Shown: positions 18,455 through 28,883 of the stretch, piece by piece
Layout: every line of letters begins with the position of its first letter
Numbering within the stretch: position 1 is the stretch's first letter
Assembly (NCBI RefSeq): GCF_003096555.1
Contig: NZ_QEKM01000001.1
Location: 868,001-932,000 of the forward strand
Direction of reading: 5' to 3'
Source of the DNA: Simplicispira sp. 125
Lineage (GTDB): Bacteria > Pseudomonadota > Gammaproteobacteria > Burkholderiales > Burkholderiaceae_C
DNA: 64,000 nucleotides
Notes under the pieces: model-generated
What the model saw: only the letters and a program-made list of their open reading frames with translations
The model's database searches: none
Told to the model about the DNA's origin: nothing
Translations under genes and position numbers: made by a program

Positions 18455-19621
18455 ATGAGTCGCCGCCAATTTCTCCTGCGCACCACGCAAGCCGCCGCCG
18501 CCACCAGCCTGCCTACCTGGGCCCTCCCTGCGCTGGCCGCCGAAGAAGCCTTGTCGGCGCGGCATGTCACGCTGGGGTGCTCCATCGCGCTCACGGGCCC
18601 GCTGGGGCAGGCGGGTATCGAGCAAGTCGCCGGCATGAAAGCTGCGTTTGCTGAACTGAACCAGGCCGGTGGTGTTTTCGGGCGTGAAATCCAGCTGGAG
18701 GTGAAGGATGACGGCTACGTGGCTGCACGCACCCTGCAGAACGTTACCGCGATGCTGGCAGCCCAGTCGGCGTTTGCGCTCATCTCGCCGTTGGGTACCG
18801 CCAACACCGCGGCCATCCTGCCGCTGATCGAAGGCAAGGGCATACCTACCGTGGGGCCAGTCACCGGCGCGCCATCGCTGCGCACGGCTGAGCAACGGCA
18901 TGTGTTCTTCGTACGTCCCAGCTACCGCGATGAAACCCAGCGCCTGGTCCAGCAGGTTGGCGATATGGGTCTCAAGCGCATTGCCGTGGTGTATCTGGAC
19001 AACCCGTTTGGCAAGGAGGTGCTCTCGGACATGACCAAGGCGCTGGAAGCCGCACAGGTTGAACGTGCTGGTGAATTCGCCCTGGCCGTGGATGGCAAGA
19101 ATGCCGTGGAATTGGCTGATCAGGTCGCTGCTGGAAGCCCCAGCGCCGTCTTGCTGGCCACTACGGGAACGGCCAACACCGCCTTCATGCTCGCATTCCG
19201 TGCACGCGCCGCCGGTGTGCCCATGGCCGGCCTGTCGGTCACGGTGATTTCGTCTGAAATGCCCAAACTGGGCGCGGCTACGCGCGGCATGGCGCTGGTG
19301 CAGGTGTTTCCAGACGCCAACTCGCAAAAATCGGTGCTGGTACGCAAGTTCCAGAGCACCATGAAGAACACGGGCGCCGCGCCTGCTTATCTGAGCAGTG
19401 CCAGCGCGCTGGAAGGCTGGATCAATGCGCAGGTGATGATTGAAGGCTTGAAGAATGCGGGCAAGGACCTGACCCGCGAGCGCTTGCGCACAGGGCTGGC
19501 CAGCGTGCGCAGCCTGTCCTTTGGTGACTTCAGCGTGGGCTTTGGCAACAAGGCGCCTTATGTGGGCACCGACTCGATCTACCTCGCCATTTACGCTGAA
19601 AAAGGCCGCCGCCTGAGCTGA
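18455..19621 (+). CDS. ABC-type branched-chain amino acid/amide-binding protein
   Basis: A 388-residue periplasmic binding protein type 1 (LivJ/Leu-binding-like), exported by a twin-arginine-like signal (MSRRQFLLRTTQAAAA..ALPALA). After the signal come VTLGCSIALTGPLGQAG, IQLEVKDDGY and TGAPSLRTAEQRHVFFVRPS, typical of the family. The ligand is unknown. No permease or ATPase genes adjoin it. Instead it is followed 147 bases later by a large hybrid histidine kinase, so it may serve sensing rather than transport (inference). Confidence 0.9.
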   Translation: MSRRQFLLRTTQAAAATSLPTWALPALAAEEALSARHVTLGCSIALTGPLGQAGIEQVAGMKAAFAELNQAGGVFGREIQLEVKDDGYVAARTLQNVTAMLAAQSAFALISPLGTANTAAILPLIEGKGIPTVGPVTGAPSLRTAEQRHVFFVRPSYRDETQRLVQQVGDMGLKRIAVVYLDNPFGKEVLSDMTKALEAAQVERAGEFALAVDGKNAVELADQVAAGSPSAVLLATTGTANTAFMLAFRARAAGVPMAGLSVTVISSEMPKLGAATRGMALVQVFPDANSQKSVLVRKFQSTMKNTGAAPAYLSSASALEGWINAQVMIEGLKNAGKDLTRERLRTGLASVRSLSFGDFSVGFGNKAPYVGTDSIYLAIYAEKGRRLS

Positions 19622-19768
19622 ACCTTGCGCTAGCGCAAACAGCCTCCGCTGCCGCTGCGCGCAGCGTTGACGCCGCAGGGGCCTGTTGTTGATACTGCCT
19701 GCTGACTGCGGGTCAGGGTAGACGGGCCGTTTCCTGGCTGCTCCCTTGTGCTCGTCACTGGAGGGGCC

Positions 19769-22700
19769 ATGGAGCACACAGCCTGTACGCAGGAAGCGCT
19801 GCAAAAGAGCATTGAGCGCCTGGAGCGCGAGAACCAGGCCTTGAGGGCTGCGCTGGAGGGCAGCGACAACGCGCTCAAAGAGGCGCGTGCCACGCTGGTG
19901 CGCGGCGCGGCCTATAACAAGCGGGTCTATCAAGAATCGCCCGTGCCCATCGTCATCATCGACCCGGCCATTGGCATCGTAGATTGCAACCAGGCGGCGG
20001 TGCGCATCTACGGTTTCTCATCGCGCGACGAGGTGCTGGGCAAAATGCCGCTGGATTTCTCGGCACCAACGCAATATGACGGTACCGACACCCAGACCGC
20101 GGGCGAGGAAATCACGCGCTCCATCTTTGAGCACGGCATTGCCAATTTTCTCTGGCGTGCGCAGCGCGCGAATGGTGAAATTTTCGATGCCGAGGTCAAT
20201 CTCATGGCCTTCGATTGCGGCGGCCGTATTTTGCTGCGCTTCACGGTGGATGATGTGTCGGAGAAGCGCCGTGTGCGGCAGGAGATCGACCGCCAGCAGG
20301 CTGAGATCCGCAAACTGCTGCAAGAGCAGCAGGTGATTTTTGAAAACACCCCCAATGGCATTTGTTATTCCGCCGATGGCATCGTGCTGCGGGTCAACAA
20401 GCGCTTGTGCGAGAGTCTGCAGATGGCGCGCGAGGATTTGCTGGGCAAGCCGGTAGCGCAGGCACTGTTTTCTAGCGAGGACAACTACCAGGCCTTTGCG
20501 GCCATGGCGGGGCCGCTGCTCAGCGCCGGCAAGGTGGTGCGCACCGAGTGGGAGTTTCGGCGCAGCGATGGCACATCCTTCGTGGCCATGGTGTCGGGTC
20601 AGGGCATCAGCATTGCGGGCTACGAACGCTCGGCTGTTTGGATTTACGAAGACATCACCGAACGCAAGAAACTCGAACGCGACCGCCAGGAGAACGAGGA
20701 CCGCCTGCTCCGCATTCTGGAGAACAGCCCCGTAGGCGTGGTCATTGGCACGCCGGAAGGGCAACTGGTGTTTGCCAACCGCCAGCATGCCGAAATGATG
20801 GGGGTGCTCTCTGAGGACATACCGTCGTACAACACCTACCGTTCCTGGCGCAACCCGGCAGACCGCGATACGTTCATGGAGCAACTGCGCCGCGACGGCA
20901 GTGTGAAGGCCTACCAGGCCGATCTGGTGCGCGCCGATGGCTCCCCCATCACCGTGCTGCTGTCATCCATGTTGCTGGATTTCTCTGATGGGCGTTACCT
21001 GGTTTCCTGGCTCTATGACATCACCGAGCGCCAGATCGTGGAGCAGCGCATCGCGCGCAGCGAGGAGCGCCTGAACCTTGCCTTGCGCGCCGCCCATCTG
21101 GGCCTGTACGACTGCACCATCGACGACCAGGGGCGTATCGGTGAGGTGACGGTGAACGACATCTGGGCCGAGATGCTCGGGTACGGCAAAGAAGAACTTC
21201 TGGCCCGCTACCCCGATCACCTGGCGTGCTGGAGCGACCTGATTCATCCTGACGACCTGCCCGACGTGCAGCAACGGTTGCAGCGCTTTCTGGGGAACCA
21301 AGTGCAAGAGCACCGTGCCACCTTTCGCATGCGCACCCACTCTGGGCAATGGCGTTGGATTCAGGACACGGGCGACGCCGCCCTGCGCGGGCCGGACGGG
21401 CGCCCGCGCCGACTGGTCGGTATCAACCAGGACATCACTGACCAGAAAATGGCCGAGACCAGCCTGCGCGCGAGCGAGGCCCACAACCGCAAATTGCTGG
21501 ACGAGCAGCAAACGATCTTTGACAACGCCCCCAACGGCATCATCTACACCGCCAACGGCGTGATCCTGCGCGTCAACCAGCGCATGTGTGAACACCTGGG
21601 CTACGTGCCCGAGGACATGGTGGGCCAGCCAGGCCACATGATGTACCACTCACAGGACGACTACGCACGCTTTGGCGCTATGGTCGGCCCCTTGCTGGCC
21701 ACGGGCAAGGATGTGAACGTGGAATGGGAGTTTGTGCGCCAGGATGGCCGCCCCTTCGTTGCCCAGGTCTCCGGGCGTGCCTTGCAGTCGACAGACCACA
21801 GCCACGTCACCATCTGGGTGTTTGAGGATATTGCCGAGCGCAAGGCTGCCGAACATGCCATGGCCGAGGCGCGCCGCGTGGCCGAAGAAGCCACCCGCGC
21901 CAAGAGCGATTTTCTGGCCAACATGAGCCATGAAATCCGCACCCCCATGAACGCCATCATCGGCATGTCGCACCTGGCGCTGCAAACCCCGCTGGACGCC
22001 CGCCAGCGCAACTATGTGGAAAAAGCGCACCGGTCCGCCGTGGGCCTGCTCGGCCTGATCAACGATGTGCTCGATTTTTCCAAGATCGAGGCCGGGAAGA
22101 TGGTGATCGAGCAAACCGCGTTCCAGCTCGATGAGGTGATGGACCATTTGGCCAACCTGATTGGCCTCAAGACCGAAGACAAGGGGCTGGAGCTGCTCTT
22201 CCATGTGGCCCCGGACATTCCTGCAGGCCTGGTGGGTGACCCGCTGCGCTTGGGGCAAATCCTGGTCAACCTGGGCAACAACGCCGTCAAGTTCACCGAG
22301 CAGGGTGAGGTGGTGATCGGCATTGAAAAAACCGCCGAGGACGAACAGGGCGTGGAATTGCACTTCCGGGTGCGCGATACCGGCATTGGCATGACGCCTG
22401 AAGAACGCGCCAAATTGTTCCGACCTTTCAGCCAGGCCGACAGCTCCACCACCCGCCGCTACGGCGGCACGGGCCTGGGTTTGGCCATCTCGCGCAATCT
22501 GGTCGAGCAGATGGGCGGAAGCATCTGGGTCGAGAGTGCACTGGGCCAAGGCTCGGAATTCCACTTCACAGCCCGATTCGGCCGCCAGGAAAATAACGTG
22601 GTGCTGCCTCGCCTTGCGCGCGAGACATTGCAAGCCATGCGGGTCTTGGTCGTGGACGACAACGCCTGTGCCCGTGAAATCACCGCCAGCATTGCCCTCA

Positions 22701-24103
22701 GCCTGGGTCTGCAGGTGGATACAGCCATGGACGGCGCAGCGGCCCTGGCGGCCGTGGCCAGCGCCGAGCAGCAGCACCGACCCTACAGCCTGGTGCTGAT
22801 CGACTGGAAGATGCCGCAGATGGACGGCATCGAAACCTTGCAACACCTGAACGCGCACGATCTGCTCCAGGTGCCGGCCGCCATCATGGTCACGGCCTAT
22901 GGCCGCGAAGAGGCCCTGGGCGAAGCCGAACGGCGCGGCGTGGCGCTGCGCTCGGTGCTCACCAAACCGGTCATGGCCAGTCAGTTGCTGGACGCCATTG
23001 GCCGTACCCTGGACCACAAAGCGGTGACCGAGCACCAGTCAGGTCTGATTGGGCAAGACGCACAGGCTGCCATGCAACAGCTGGCAGGCGCTCGCGTGCT
23101 GCTGGTGGAAGACAACGAGCTGAACCAGGAGCTGGCGCTGGAACTGCTGCGTCATGCTGGCATGGATGTGGAGCTGGCCACCAACGGCCAGGAAGCGCTG
23201 GATGCGCTGGCCCGGGATGCGCGTTTCGACTGTGTGCTGATGGACTGCCAGATGCCCGTGATGGACGGCTACGAGGCCACGCAACGTATCCGCGACAACC
23301 CGGCACTGCAGACCCTGCCCATCATTGCCATGACCGCCAACGCTATGGCAGGCGACCGCGAACGCGCCCTGGCCCGGGGAATGAACGACTACATCGCCAA
23401 GCCGCTGGATGTGGGCAGCATGTTCCGCACCATTACCCGCTGGGTGGGCGCGCGCTGCGCCGTGCCGGGTGCTACCGCGGCAGCGGCGTCGCCGCCGTTG
23501 TCATCGTCGCTGCCGCTTGCCGCACCAGGGTTGCCGCACCTGCCCGGTATCGACACCCGCGCCGGTTTGGCAACCACCCTGCACAACGAGGTGCTGTACC
23601 GCTCACTGCTGGGCAAATTCCGCGCAGGTCAGGCGGGGTTTGCCGCTGGCTTTCGGGCAGTGCAAGGCCAGGGGGATGCCACGGCACCCGAGCGCTTGGC
23701 CCACACCCTCAAGTCGGTGGCCGGCAGCATTGGTGCACGCAGTGTGCAGGCCGCTGCAGCTGCGCTCGAGAGTGCCTGCAGAAAAGACGAGGCGCCTGCG
23801 CGCATTGCAGCCCTGCTGGAGGCGGTGGACGCGGCCTTGGCTCCAGTCATTGCGGGGCTGGACCGCCTGGATGCCGCAGTCAAGGATGTGTCAGTGGCTG
23901 CGCCCATAGCCCCGGACGTGCAGCAGGTACAGGTGTTTCGGCAGGAATTACAGGCCCTGCTGGTGGCCGGTGATGCCAGCTCGCTGGATCTGGTCGCCCG
24001 GCACGGCGGGCTGCTGCAGGTTGCCTGTCCGCACGCGCACCAAGCCATCGCCGCCGCCATTGACGGGTTTGACTTCGAAGCGGCGCTGTCTTTGATGCAG
24101 TAA
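19769..24103 (+). CDS. Multi-PAS hybrid sensor histidine kinase with two receivers and Hpt
   Basis: A 1444-residue complete phosphorelay in one chain. Order: N-terminal coiled coil (about 10-45); five PAS modules (roughly 52-165, 195-300, 315-425, 435-560, 580-690); HisKA with phosphoacceptor His721 in [14 protein letters not shown]; HATPase with [10 protein letters not shown] near 834 and DTGIGM near 870; receiver 1 (VLVVDDN, Asp1012 in [11 protein letters not shown]); receiver 2 (VLLVEDN, Asp1159 in [11 protein letters not shown]); Hpt with His1312 in [11 protein letters not shown]. No transmembrane segment is evident, so sensing is probably cytoplasmic. PAS2 and PAS5 are similar to each other ([20 protein letters not shown] versus [20 protein letters not shown]), suggesting internal duplication. 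The ATG at 19769 follows CTGGAGGGG. Stops 3 bp from the convergent receiver-GGDEF gene. Confidence 0.95.
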   Translation: MEHTACTQEALQKSIERLERENQALRAALEGSDNALKEARATLVRGAAYNKRVYQESPVPIVIIDPAIGIVDCNQAAVRIYGFSSRDEVLGKMPLDFSAPTQYDGTDTQTAGEEITRSIFEHGIANFLWRAQRANGEIFDAEVNLMAFDCGGRILLRFTVDDVSEKRRVRQEIDRQQAEIRKLLQEQQVIFENTPNGICYSADGIVLRVNKRLCESLQMAREDLLGKPVAQALFSSEDNYQAFAAMAGPLLSAGKVVRTEWEFRRSDGTSFVAMVSGQGISIAGYERSAVWIYEDITERKKLERDRQENEDRLLRILENSPVGVVIGTPEGQLVFANRQHAEMMGVLSEDIPSYNTYRSWRNPADRDTFMEQLRRDGSVKAYQADLVRADGSPITVLLSSMLLDFSDGRYLVSWLYDITERQIVEQRIARSEERLNLALRAAHLGLYDCTIDDQGRIGEVTVNDIWAEMLGYGKEELLARYPDHLACWSDLIHPDDLPDVQQRLQRFLGNQVQEHRATFRMRTHSGQWRWIQDTGDAALRGPDGRPRRLVGINQDITDQKMAETSLRASEAHNRKLLDEQQTIFDNAPNGIIYTANGVILRVNQRMCEHLGYVPEDMVGQPGHMMYHSQDDYARFGAMVGPLLATGKDVNVEWEFVRQDGRPFVAQVSGRALQSTDHSHVTIWVFEDIAERKAAEHAMAEARRVAEEATRAKSDFLANMSHEIRTPMNAIIGMSHLALQTPLDARQRNYVEKAHRSAVGLLGLINDVLDFSKIEAGKMVIEQTAFQLDEVMDHLANLIGLKTEDKGLELLFHVAPDIPAGLVGDPLRLGQILVNLGNNAVKFTEQGEVVIGIEKTAEDEQGVELHFRVRDTGIGMTPEERAKLFRPFSQADSSTTRRYGGTGLGLAISRNLVEQMGGSIWVESALGQGSEFHFTARFGRQENNVVLPRLARETLQAMRVLVVDDNACAREITASIALSLGLQVDTAMDGAAALAAVASAEQQHRPYSLVLIDWKMPQMDGIETLQHLNAHDLLQVPAAIMVTAYGREEALGEAERRGVALRSVLTKPVMASQLLDAIGRTLDHKAVTEHQSGLIGQDAQAAMQQLAGARVLLVEDNELNQELALELLRHAGMDVELATNGQEALDALARDARFDCVLMDCQMPVMDGYEATQRIRDNPALQTLPIIAMTANAMAGDRERALARGMNDYIAKPLDVGSMFRTITRWVGARCAVPGATAAAASPPLSSSLPLAAPGLPHLPGIDTRAGLATTLHNEVLYRSLLGKFRAGQAGFAAGFRAVQGQGDATAPERLAHTLKSVAGSIGARSVQAAAAALESACRKDEAPARIAALLEAVDAALAPVIAGLDRLDAAVKDVSVAAPIAPDVQQVQVFRQELQALLVAGDASSLDLVARHGGLLQVACPHAHQAIAAAIDGFDFEAALSLMQ

Positions 24104-24106
24104 CGC

Positions 24107-25015
24107 TTAACGGGTGTGCACCACAAAGCGATTGCGCCCCGCGCCCTTGGCTTCGTACAGCGCCGCATCCGCCAGGTCCACCAGGGCCTGGGCGGGCTCG
24201 TCGGCCCGGGGCACGGCAGTGGCCACGCCCAGGCTGATGGTGACATGGCGGTGTGTGGGTGACTGGGCGTGCTCCAGGCGCTGCGCCTCAATCGCTGCAC
24301 GCATCTGCTCTGCCAGGCGGTGGGCGCCGGTGCTGTCGGTGGACGGCAGCAAACAGCCAAACTCTTCGCCGCCGCAGCGCGCCACCAGGTCGGTGGGCCG
24401 CGTCACGCATGCGGCCAGGGTGCGGGCCACCTGGATCAGGCATTCGTCGCCTCCCGGATGGCCATAGTGATCGTTGAAGGCCTTGAAATGGTCAATGTCA
24501 ATGGCAATCAGTGACACCGGTGTCTGCTCGCGTGCGGCGCGCTGCCACTCCAGTACCAGGCCCTCGTCAAAACGGCGCCGGTTGCTGATGCCTGTGAGAT
24601 GGTCTTGCGTGGTCAGGCGCTCCAGCAGGTCACGGTTGCGCTTGAGCTCGATATGGTTGCGCACCCGGGCCTGCACGATGGACGGTCGAATGGGCTTGAC
24701 GATGTAGTCGATGGCGCCCAGCGACAGGCCCCGGGCCTCGTCCTCTTCGTCGTCGCGCGACGATACGAACAGCACCGGGATACGCGCCGTGGCCGGGTTC
24801 TGCTTGAGCCGGGCACACACCTCGTAGCCATCCATGCCGGGCATCATGACGTCCAGCAAAATCAGGTCGGGCGGCTCGGCCGATGTGGCCAGCGCCAGGG
24901 CCCGCTCTCCGTTGATGGCCACCTTGACTTTGTAGTCCTGCTTGAGCACTGCCGAGATGATCTGCAGGTTCTCCGGGGAGTCGTCCACGACCAGAATGCT
25001 TGCTTGTGCTTCCAT
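24107..25015 (-). CDS. Response regulator with GGDEF output (diguanylate cyclase)
   Basis: A 302-residue receiver-GGDEF protein, WspR/PleD-like. The receiver (6-125) has DD at 11-12, phosphoacceptor Asp55 in LILLDVMMPGMDG and Lys107. The GGDEF domain has TTQDHLTGISNRRRF, DIDHFKAFNDHYGH, an I-site RPTD at 206-209 and the catalytic GGEEF at 215-219. Phosphorylation would be expected to switch on c-di-GMP synthesis. The ATG at 25015 is preceded by GAGGAAG. It is convergent with the hybrid kinase gene and is the obvious candidate recipient of its phosphoryl group (inference). Confidence 0.94.
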   Translation of the reverse strand: MEAQASILVVDDSPENLQIISAVLKQDYKVKVAINGERALALATSAEPPDLILLDVMMPGMDGYEVCARLKQNPATARIPVLFVSSRDDEEDEARGLSLGAIDYIVKPIRPSIVQARVRNHIELKRNRDLLERLTTQDHLTGISNRRRFDEGLVLEWQRAAREQTPVSLIAIDIDHFKAFNDHYGHPGGDECLIQVARTLAACVTRPTDLVARCGGEEFGCLLPSTDSTGAHRLAEQMRAAIEAQRLEHAQSPTHRHVTISLGVATAVPRADEPAQALVDLADAALYEAKGAGRNRFVVHTR

Positions 25016-25226
25016 CTGCGCTTCCTCGGGTGCGATGACGAACCGGCGCAGTGTTCTCGTGGCCTGTGACCGGATGTGTTTGCCGCCGAAAAGAATACGG
25101 GGTTTCAGGTGCGCCGGGCCAAAAATCCGGCCCCGACTGCGCTGGATCAAATCGCCATCCTGTCCAAGGCGCGCAAGAGGGAAGCAGGGTGACGTAACTA
25201 TTTGATGCATGGACGCTGGCGGGGCC

Positions 25227-25805
25227 TCATACCCAGCCGATGGCCCCCAGCACGGCGCCCGCGCCCAGTAGCCACAACAGGTGCAGCCGGGTGCGCCAGA
25301 CCAGCACTGCGGTGGCCGCGGTCAGCAACCACAGTGGCCAGTCGGTGGCAGGCTGGCCCTGCGCACGGCCCAGCACCCAGGTGGTGGCCATCAGCAGCCC
25401 AATGACCAGGGGCGCCATGCCCTGTTTGAAGGCGCGCACCGCGCGCCGCTGGCGGTTGCGGTGCGCCCAGCGTGTGGCCAGCCACGTCAGCGTGGCGCTG
25501 GGCAGCATGATGCCCAGCATGCACAGCGCCGCCCCCAGCAGGCCATAGCCCCACCCGCCTGCGTTCAGCCCTACATGCCAGCCCAGCAGGGCAATAAACA
25601 GCACGTTGGGACCTGGCGCTGCTTGTGAAATGGCGATGCTGGCGCTGAACTGCATGTCGGTCAGCCAGGCATTGCGCTCCACCAGAAAACGGTGCATGTC
25701 GGGCGCCGTGGCAATGGCTCCGCCCACGGCCAGCAGCGAGATCGACAGGTAGTACAGAAACAGGTGCAGCCAGTCGAGGGGCTGTAAAACGATGGCGTGC
25801 GTCAT
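25227..25805 (-). CDS. Chromate transporter, second half (short-chain ChrA)
   Basis: A 192-residue membrane protein of the CHR family, C-terminal-type partner of a split chromate transporter. It shows LAVGGAIATAPDMHRFLVER, the conserved QAAPGPNVLFIALLGW and several hydrophobic segments. The start at 25805 (MTHAIVLQPLDW) overlaps the upstream half by 4 bases, so both are likely made together and form one antiparallel transporter. The substrate, chromate or another anion, is not proven. Confidence 0.9.
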   Translation of the reverse strand: MTHAIVLQPLDWLHLFLYYLSISLLAVGGAIATAPDMHRFLVERNAWLTDMQFSASIAISQAAPGPNVLFIALLGWHVGLNAGGWGYGLLGAALCMLGIMLPSATLTWLATRWAHRNRQRRAVRAFKQGMAPLVIGLLMATTWVLGRAQGQPATDWPLWLLTAATAVLVWRTRLHLLWLLGAGAVLGAIGWV

Positions 25806-26392
25806 GGTGCGAGCTTGCGCCAGGTGAGTACGCAGGCGGTGCCGCCCACCAGCAGCAGCACCCAGTACAGCGGCATGCGCAGCCACACCATGGCAGCAAA
25901 CGTGGCCCCCGCAATGGCCGCGCACACCCAGGGTCCCAGCGGGTGGGTGCGCAGCGCGGCGGCCAGCTTCAGGCCCATGCCTGCAATCAGTCCCGCCGCC
26001 ACCGCACCCATGCCGCGCAAGGCGCCCGCCATGGCGGGGTGGCTGGCCCACTGCGCGTACACCATGGCCGCCCCCAATGCCAGCACCAGCGGCAACGACA
26101 GCATGCCCGCCAGCGCCGCAAAGGCCCCGCACAGGCCAAAGTGGCGGTCGCCAATCATGATGGACAGGTTCACCACGTTGGGCCCCGGCATCACCTGGGC
26201 CACGGCCCAGTCTTCCAGGAACTCCTCGTTCGTCATCCAGCGCTTTTTCTCGACCAGTTCGCGCTGCACCACCGCCACCACGCCGCCAAAACCTTGCAGG
26301 GCCAGCCAGGTAAAAGACCAGAACAGATCCGCCACGTTGCGCGGGCCGGGCGCCACGGGCGCGGCGTCTGGGAGGAGGGGGGCAGAGTGCAT
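25802..26392 (-). CDS. Chromate transporter, first half (short-chain ChrA)
   Basis: A 196-residue membrane protein, the N-terminal-type half of a two-gene CHR transporter. Family motifs are FWSFTWLALQGFGGVVAVVQ, EFLEDWAVAQVMPGPNVVNL and IGDRHFGLCGAFAALAGM. It overlaps the second half by 4 bases (ATGA). It is divergent from the FAH-family gene, with an interspersed repeat copy in the 140-bp gap. Confidence 0.92.
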   Translation of the reverse strand: MHSAPLLPDAAPVAPGPRNVADLFWSFTWLALQGFGGVVAVVQRELVEKKRWMTNEEFLEDWAVAQVMPGPNVVNLSIMIGDRHFGLCGAFAALAGMLSLPLVLALGAAMVYAQWASHPAMAGALRGMGAVAAGLIAGMGLKLAAALRTHPLGPWVCAAIAGATFAAMVWLRMPLYWVLLLVGGTACVLTWRKLAP

Positions 26393-26413
26393 AAAAAATT
26401 GAATAAAAAGTGA

Positions 26414-26464
26414 CCCTAGCGCTTATCCATCAAGCGCTGATAGCTATCATAAAAATAGCTATTG
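26414..26464. repeat. Interspersed repeat copy between chrA and the FAH gene
   Basis: CCCTAGCGCTTATCCATCAA, then GCGCTGATAGCTATCATAAA, is a near-complete copy in the divergent promoter region. Note the internal inverted repeat AGCGCTTATCCATCAAGCGCT. Confidence 0.7.
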
Positions 26465-26532
26465 GGCCTGCAACGGCCACCATCGTACGCCCGTGGCACA
26501 CTGCGCGCTTTGCCCTGTACGAAAGCCTTTCC

Positions 26533-27378
26533 ATGAAACTCATCCGTTACGGTGCGCCTGGTGAAGAGCGCCCAGGTCTGGTCGATGCCCAGGGTGTGCT
26601 GCGCGACCTTTCGATGCTGCTGGCCGACATTGGCCCTGCGCAGCTTGCGCCCCGCACCCTGGCGGCCCTGGCCGCCATTGACGCGGCGCGCCTGCCCGCC
26701 GTGCCAGGTCAACCGCGCCTGGGCTGCCCCGTGGGTGGGGTGGGCAAGATCGTGTGCGTGGGCCTGAACTACCGCGACCACGCGCTGGAGGCGGGCATGC
26801 AGCCACCGGCCGAGCCCGTGTTGTTCATGAAAGCCATCACGGCCTTGAGCGGCCCGAATGACCCCTTGCACATCCCGCCGGGTTCGCAAAAGACCGACTG
26901 GGAGGTGGAGCTGGGCATCGTCATCGGCACCCGCGCCCGCCATGTGACCGAGGCCGACGCATTGCAGCATGTGGCAGGCTACGTGCTGGGCAACGATGTG
27001 TCCGAGCGCGCCTACCAGATCGAGCGCGGCGGCCAGTGGGACAAAGGCAAGAGCTACGACGGATTTGCCCCCATCGGCCCCTGGCTGGCCACGGCCGATG
27101 CGGTGGCCGACCCGCATGCCATCGACCTGTGGCTGGAGGTCAATGGCCAGCGCGTGCAAAGCGGCAGCACGCGCAACTTTATCTTTGGTGTGCCCACGGT
27201 GGTGTCGTACATCAGCCAGTTCATGACGCTCGAGCCTGGCGACATCGTGCTGACCGGCACCCCCGCTGGCGTAGGCCTGGGGCAAAAACCGGCGCCCTGG
27301 TTCCTCAAGCCTGGCGATGTGGTGCGGCTGGGCGGCACCGGGTTGGGCGAGCAGCAGCAGACCTGCGTGGGCGGCTAG
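26533..27378 (+). CDS. Fumarylacetoacetate hydrolase (FAH)-family protein
   Basis: A 281-residue cytoplasmic hydrolase, isomerase or decarboxylase of the FAH superfamily, acting on a 2-oxo or acylpyruvate-type substrate that I cannot specify. It shows KIVCVGLNYRDHALEAGM, LFMKAITALSGPNDP, the metal-binding DWEVELGIVIG, NDVSERAYQ and VLTGTPAGVGLG. The ATG at 26533 (MKLIRYG) is the family start. It is convergent with a small DUF6150-like gene, 4 bp apart. Confidence 0.92.
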   Translation: MKLIRYGAPGEERPGLVDAQGVLRDLSMLLADIGPAQLAPRTLAALAAIDAARLPAVPGQPRLGCPVGGVGKIVCVGLNYRDHALEAGMQPPAEPVLFMKAITALSGPNDPLHIPPGSQKTDWEVELGIVIGTRARHVTEADALQHVAGYVLGNDVSERAYQIERGGQWDKGKSYDGFAPIGPWLATADAVADPHAIDLWLEVNGQRVQSGSTRNFIFGVPTVVSYISQFMTLEPGDIVLTGTPAGVGLGQKPAPWFLKPGDVVRLGGTGLGEQQQTCVGG

Positions 27379-27382
27379 TGCC

Positions 27383-27670
27383 TTATTTTTCCAGCTGACC
27401 GCGCAGCTTGTGGCTGGTGTTGCGCCAGCCCGCCTTGTCGGGGTACTTGACCTTGAAGATTTTCAGATCAGCCTGCGTCTCGTACTTGGTTCTGAAAATC
27501 TTGAAGCTGGCCTGCGCCTCATGCAGCACGAAAAACCACTTGGCATCGCCCTCGGCCTGCTGGGCGTAGGCCACCTCGTACCAGCACAGGTCGGCCTGGG
27601 TTTCATAGTGCACTTCGCAGACCACGGCATTGGCCAGGTTTTCGTATTTCACTTCCAGGATTTTTGCCAT
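27383..27670 (-). CDS. Small repeat protein, DUF6150-like
   Basis: A 95-residue protein made of short degenerate repeats of the form (Y)xxQADLxxYxVxY: VHYETQADLCWYEVAY, TKYETQADLKIFKVKY. It ends in a basic tail. I associate this pattern with the DUF6150 family, from memory. No signal peptide or membrane segment is seen. Function unknown. Confidence 0.7.
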   Translation of the reverse strand: MAKILEVKYENLANAVVCEVHYETQADLCWYEVAYAQQAEGDAKWFFVLHEAQASFKIFRTKYETQADLKIFKVKYPDKAGWRNTSHKLRGQLEK

Positions 27671-28152
27671 GTCGTCACTTTCTGAAAAAGGCAGGCACCG
27701 CCGCGCCCGTGGACTGAGAGGGTATCGTAAAAGCAGGGTGCGTCAGCCCCCAAAGGCCGGGTGAGAGCGCCGCTCATGCCGCACAAACGGCCGTTCAGCC
27801 AGTCCGCCGCTGTTTGGCCCGGAGTGGCATGCGTGTCCCGTGGCTCGTGCACATCGGATGCGGCCGACAAATCCGCAATTGACCCGCCCCATGAAGTCTG
27901 AACCGTTCGCCCTGAGTCTGTCGAAGGGTTTCGAAAACCGCAGCCTGAACGGTATTTGAGACATCAACGGGCCGGAGCAATAACGCTCTCTTTTTCAGCA
28001 GAATGCTTTTCCCAAAGGCGGGTGTCGGGCTGTGCGCCCGGCGGCGCAACCCAACACACACCAACGCCCCGGACGATAGGGTCGGGTAATGTGTCCGCAC
28101 AACGCGGCACCAGAGTTCATACTCAGCCCATCGTTCACCTACGGGGATTGCC
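27671..28152. other. Intergenic region of 482 bp, no gene
   Basis: No convincing coding sequence. An imperfect inverted-repeat element lies at about 27902-27953 (arms ACCGTTC/GAACGGT around TTCGCCCTGAGTCTGTCGAA), a dispersed-repeat type I associate with Comamonadaceae. The remainder contains two similar GC-rich stretches (around 27740-27780 and 28010-28050) that look like decayed repeat sequence. The promoter of the downstream VIT gene should be near 28100-28150. Confidence 0.5.
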
Positions 28153-28860
28153 ATGTCAGCTGCTCCACGCCGCCTGCACCGTGAACGCCACCGCACCGAC
28201 CGCATCGGCTGGCTGCGCGCCGCTGTGCTGGGCGCCAACGATGGCATTGTGTCCACCGCTAGCCTGGTGGTAGGTGTGGCGGCGGCGCAGGCCAGCCCGT
28301 CCGCCATCGTGATGACGGCAGTGGCCGGACTGGTGGCCGGGGCCATGTCGATGGCGGCGGGGGAGTATGTGTCGGTGCACTCGCAGGCCGACACCGAAAA
28401 AGCCGACTTGGAGCGCGAGCGCCTCGAACTGGCCGCAGACCCGCTGGCCGAAGAACACGAGCTGGTCGGTATCTACGAGCGCCGGGGCCTGGCCCCCGAG
28501 TTGGCGCAGCAGGTCGCCCAGCAGCTCATGGCGCACGACGCGCTGGGCGCCCATGCACGCGACGAGCTCGAAATATCCAATGCCATGGCAGCCCGTCCGG
28601 TGCAGGCTGCGCTCACGTCTGCCGCCAGTTTTGCCGGTGGCGCCGCCTTGCCCCTGCTGGTAGCCGTTGTGGCGCCCGCCAGCAGCCTGCTGGCTTGGGT
28701 GGCGGTTACTGCACTGGTGTTTCTGGCCCTGCTCGGGGGCGTAGCTGCGCGCACGGGTGGCGCGGGTGTGCTGGTGGGCGCCTGGCGTGTCACCTTCTGG
28801 GGCGCCCTGGCCATGGCCATCACGGCGGGCGTGGGGATGCTGTTTGGAGCGCCGGTCTGA
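28153..28860 (+). CDS. VIT-family (CCC1-like) Fe2+/Mn2+ transporter
   Basis: A 235-residue inner-membrane protein of the VIT1/CCC1 family, expected to move Fe2+ or Mn2+. The first segment contains LRAAVLGANDGIVSTASLVVGVAAA and the second MTAVAGLVAGAMSMAAGEYVSV. A cytoplasmic Glu-rich metal-binding region follows (DLERERLELAADPLAEEHEL), then three C-terminal membrane segments. It is convergent with the GAF-GGDEF gene. Confidence 0.92.
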   Translation: MSAAPRRLHRERHRTDRIGWLRAAVLGANDGIVSTASLVVGVAAAQASPSAIVMTAVAGLVAGAMSMAAGEYVSVHSQADTEKADLERERLELAADPLAEEHELVGIYERRGLAPELAQQVAQQLMAHDALGAHARDELEISNAMAARPVQAALTSAASFAGGAALPLLVAVVAPASSLLAWVAVTALVFLALLGGVAARTGGAGVLVGAWRVTFWGALAMAITAGVGMLFGAPV

Positions 28861-28883
28861 GAGGCTGAGGGGAATGGGGCGCT

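Noticed and set aside
18455..19621. Complete ABC importer around the solute-binding protein
   Set aside because: No permease or ATPase gene flanks it within the window.
21650..23035. 461-codon open frame antisense to the hybrid kinase
   Set aside because: His/Gly/Gln-rich shadow of the HisKA-HATPase-REC coding region.
27795..28394. 199-codon minus-strand open frame overlapping the VIT gene start
   Set aside because: It overlaps the VIT coding region, and its N-terminal half is antisense to it; the remainder is translated repeat sequence.
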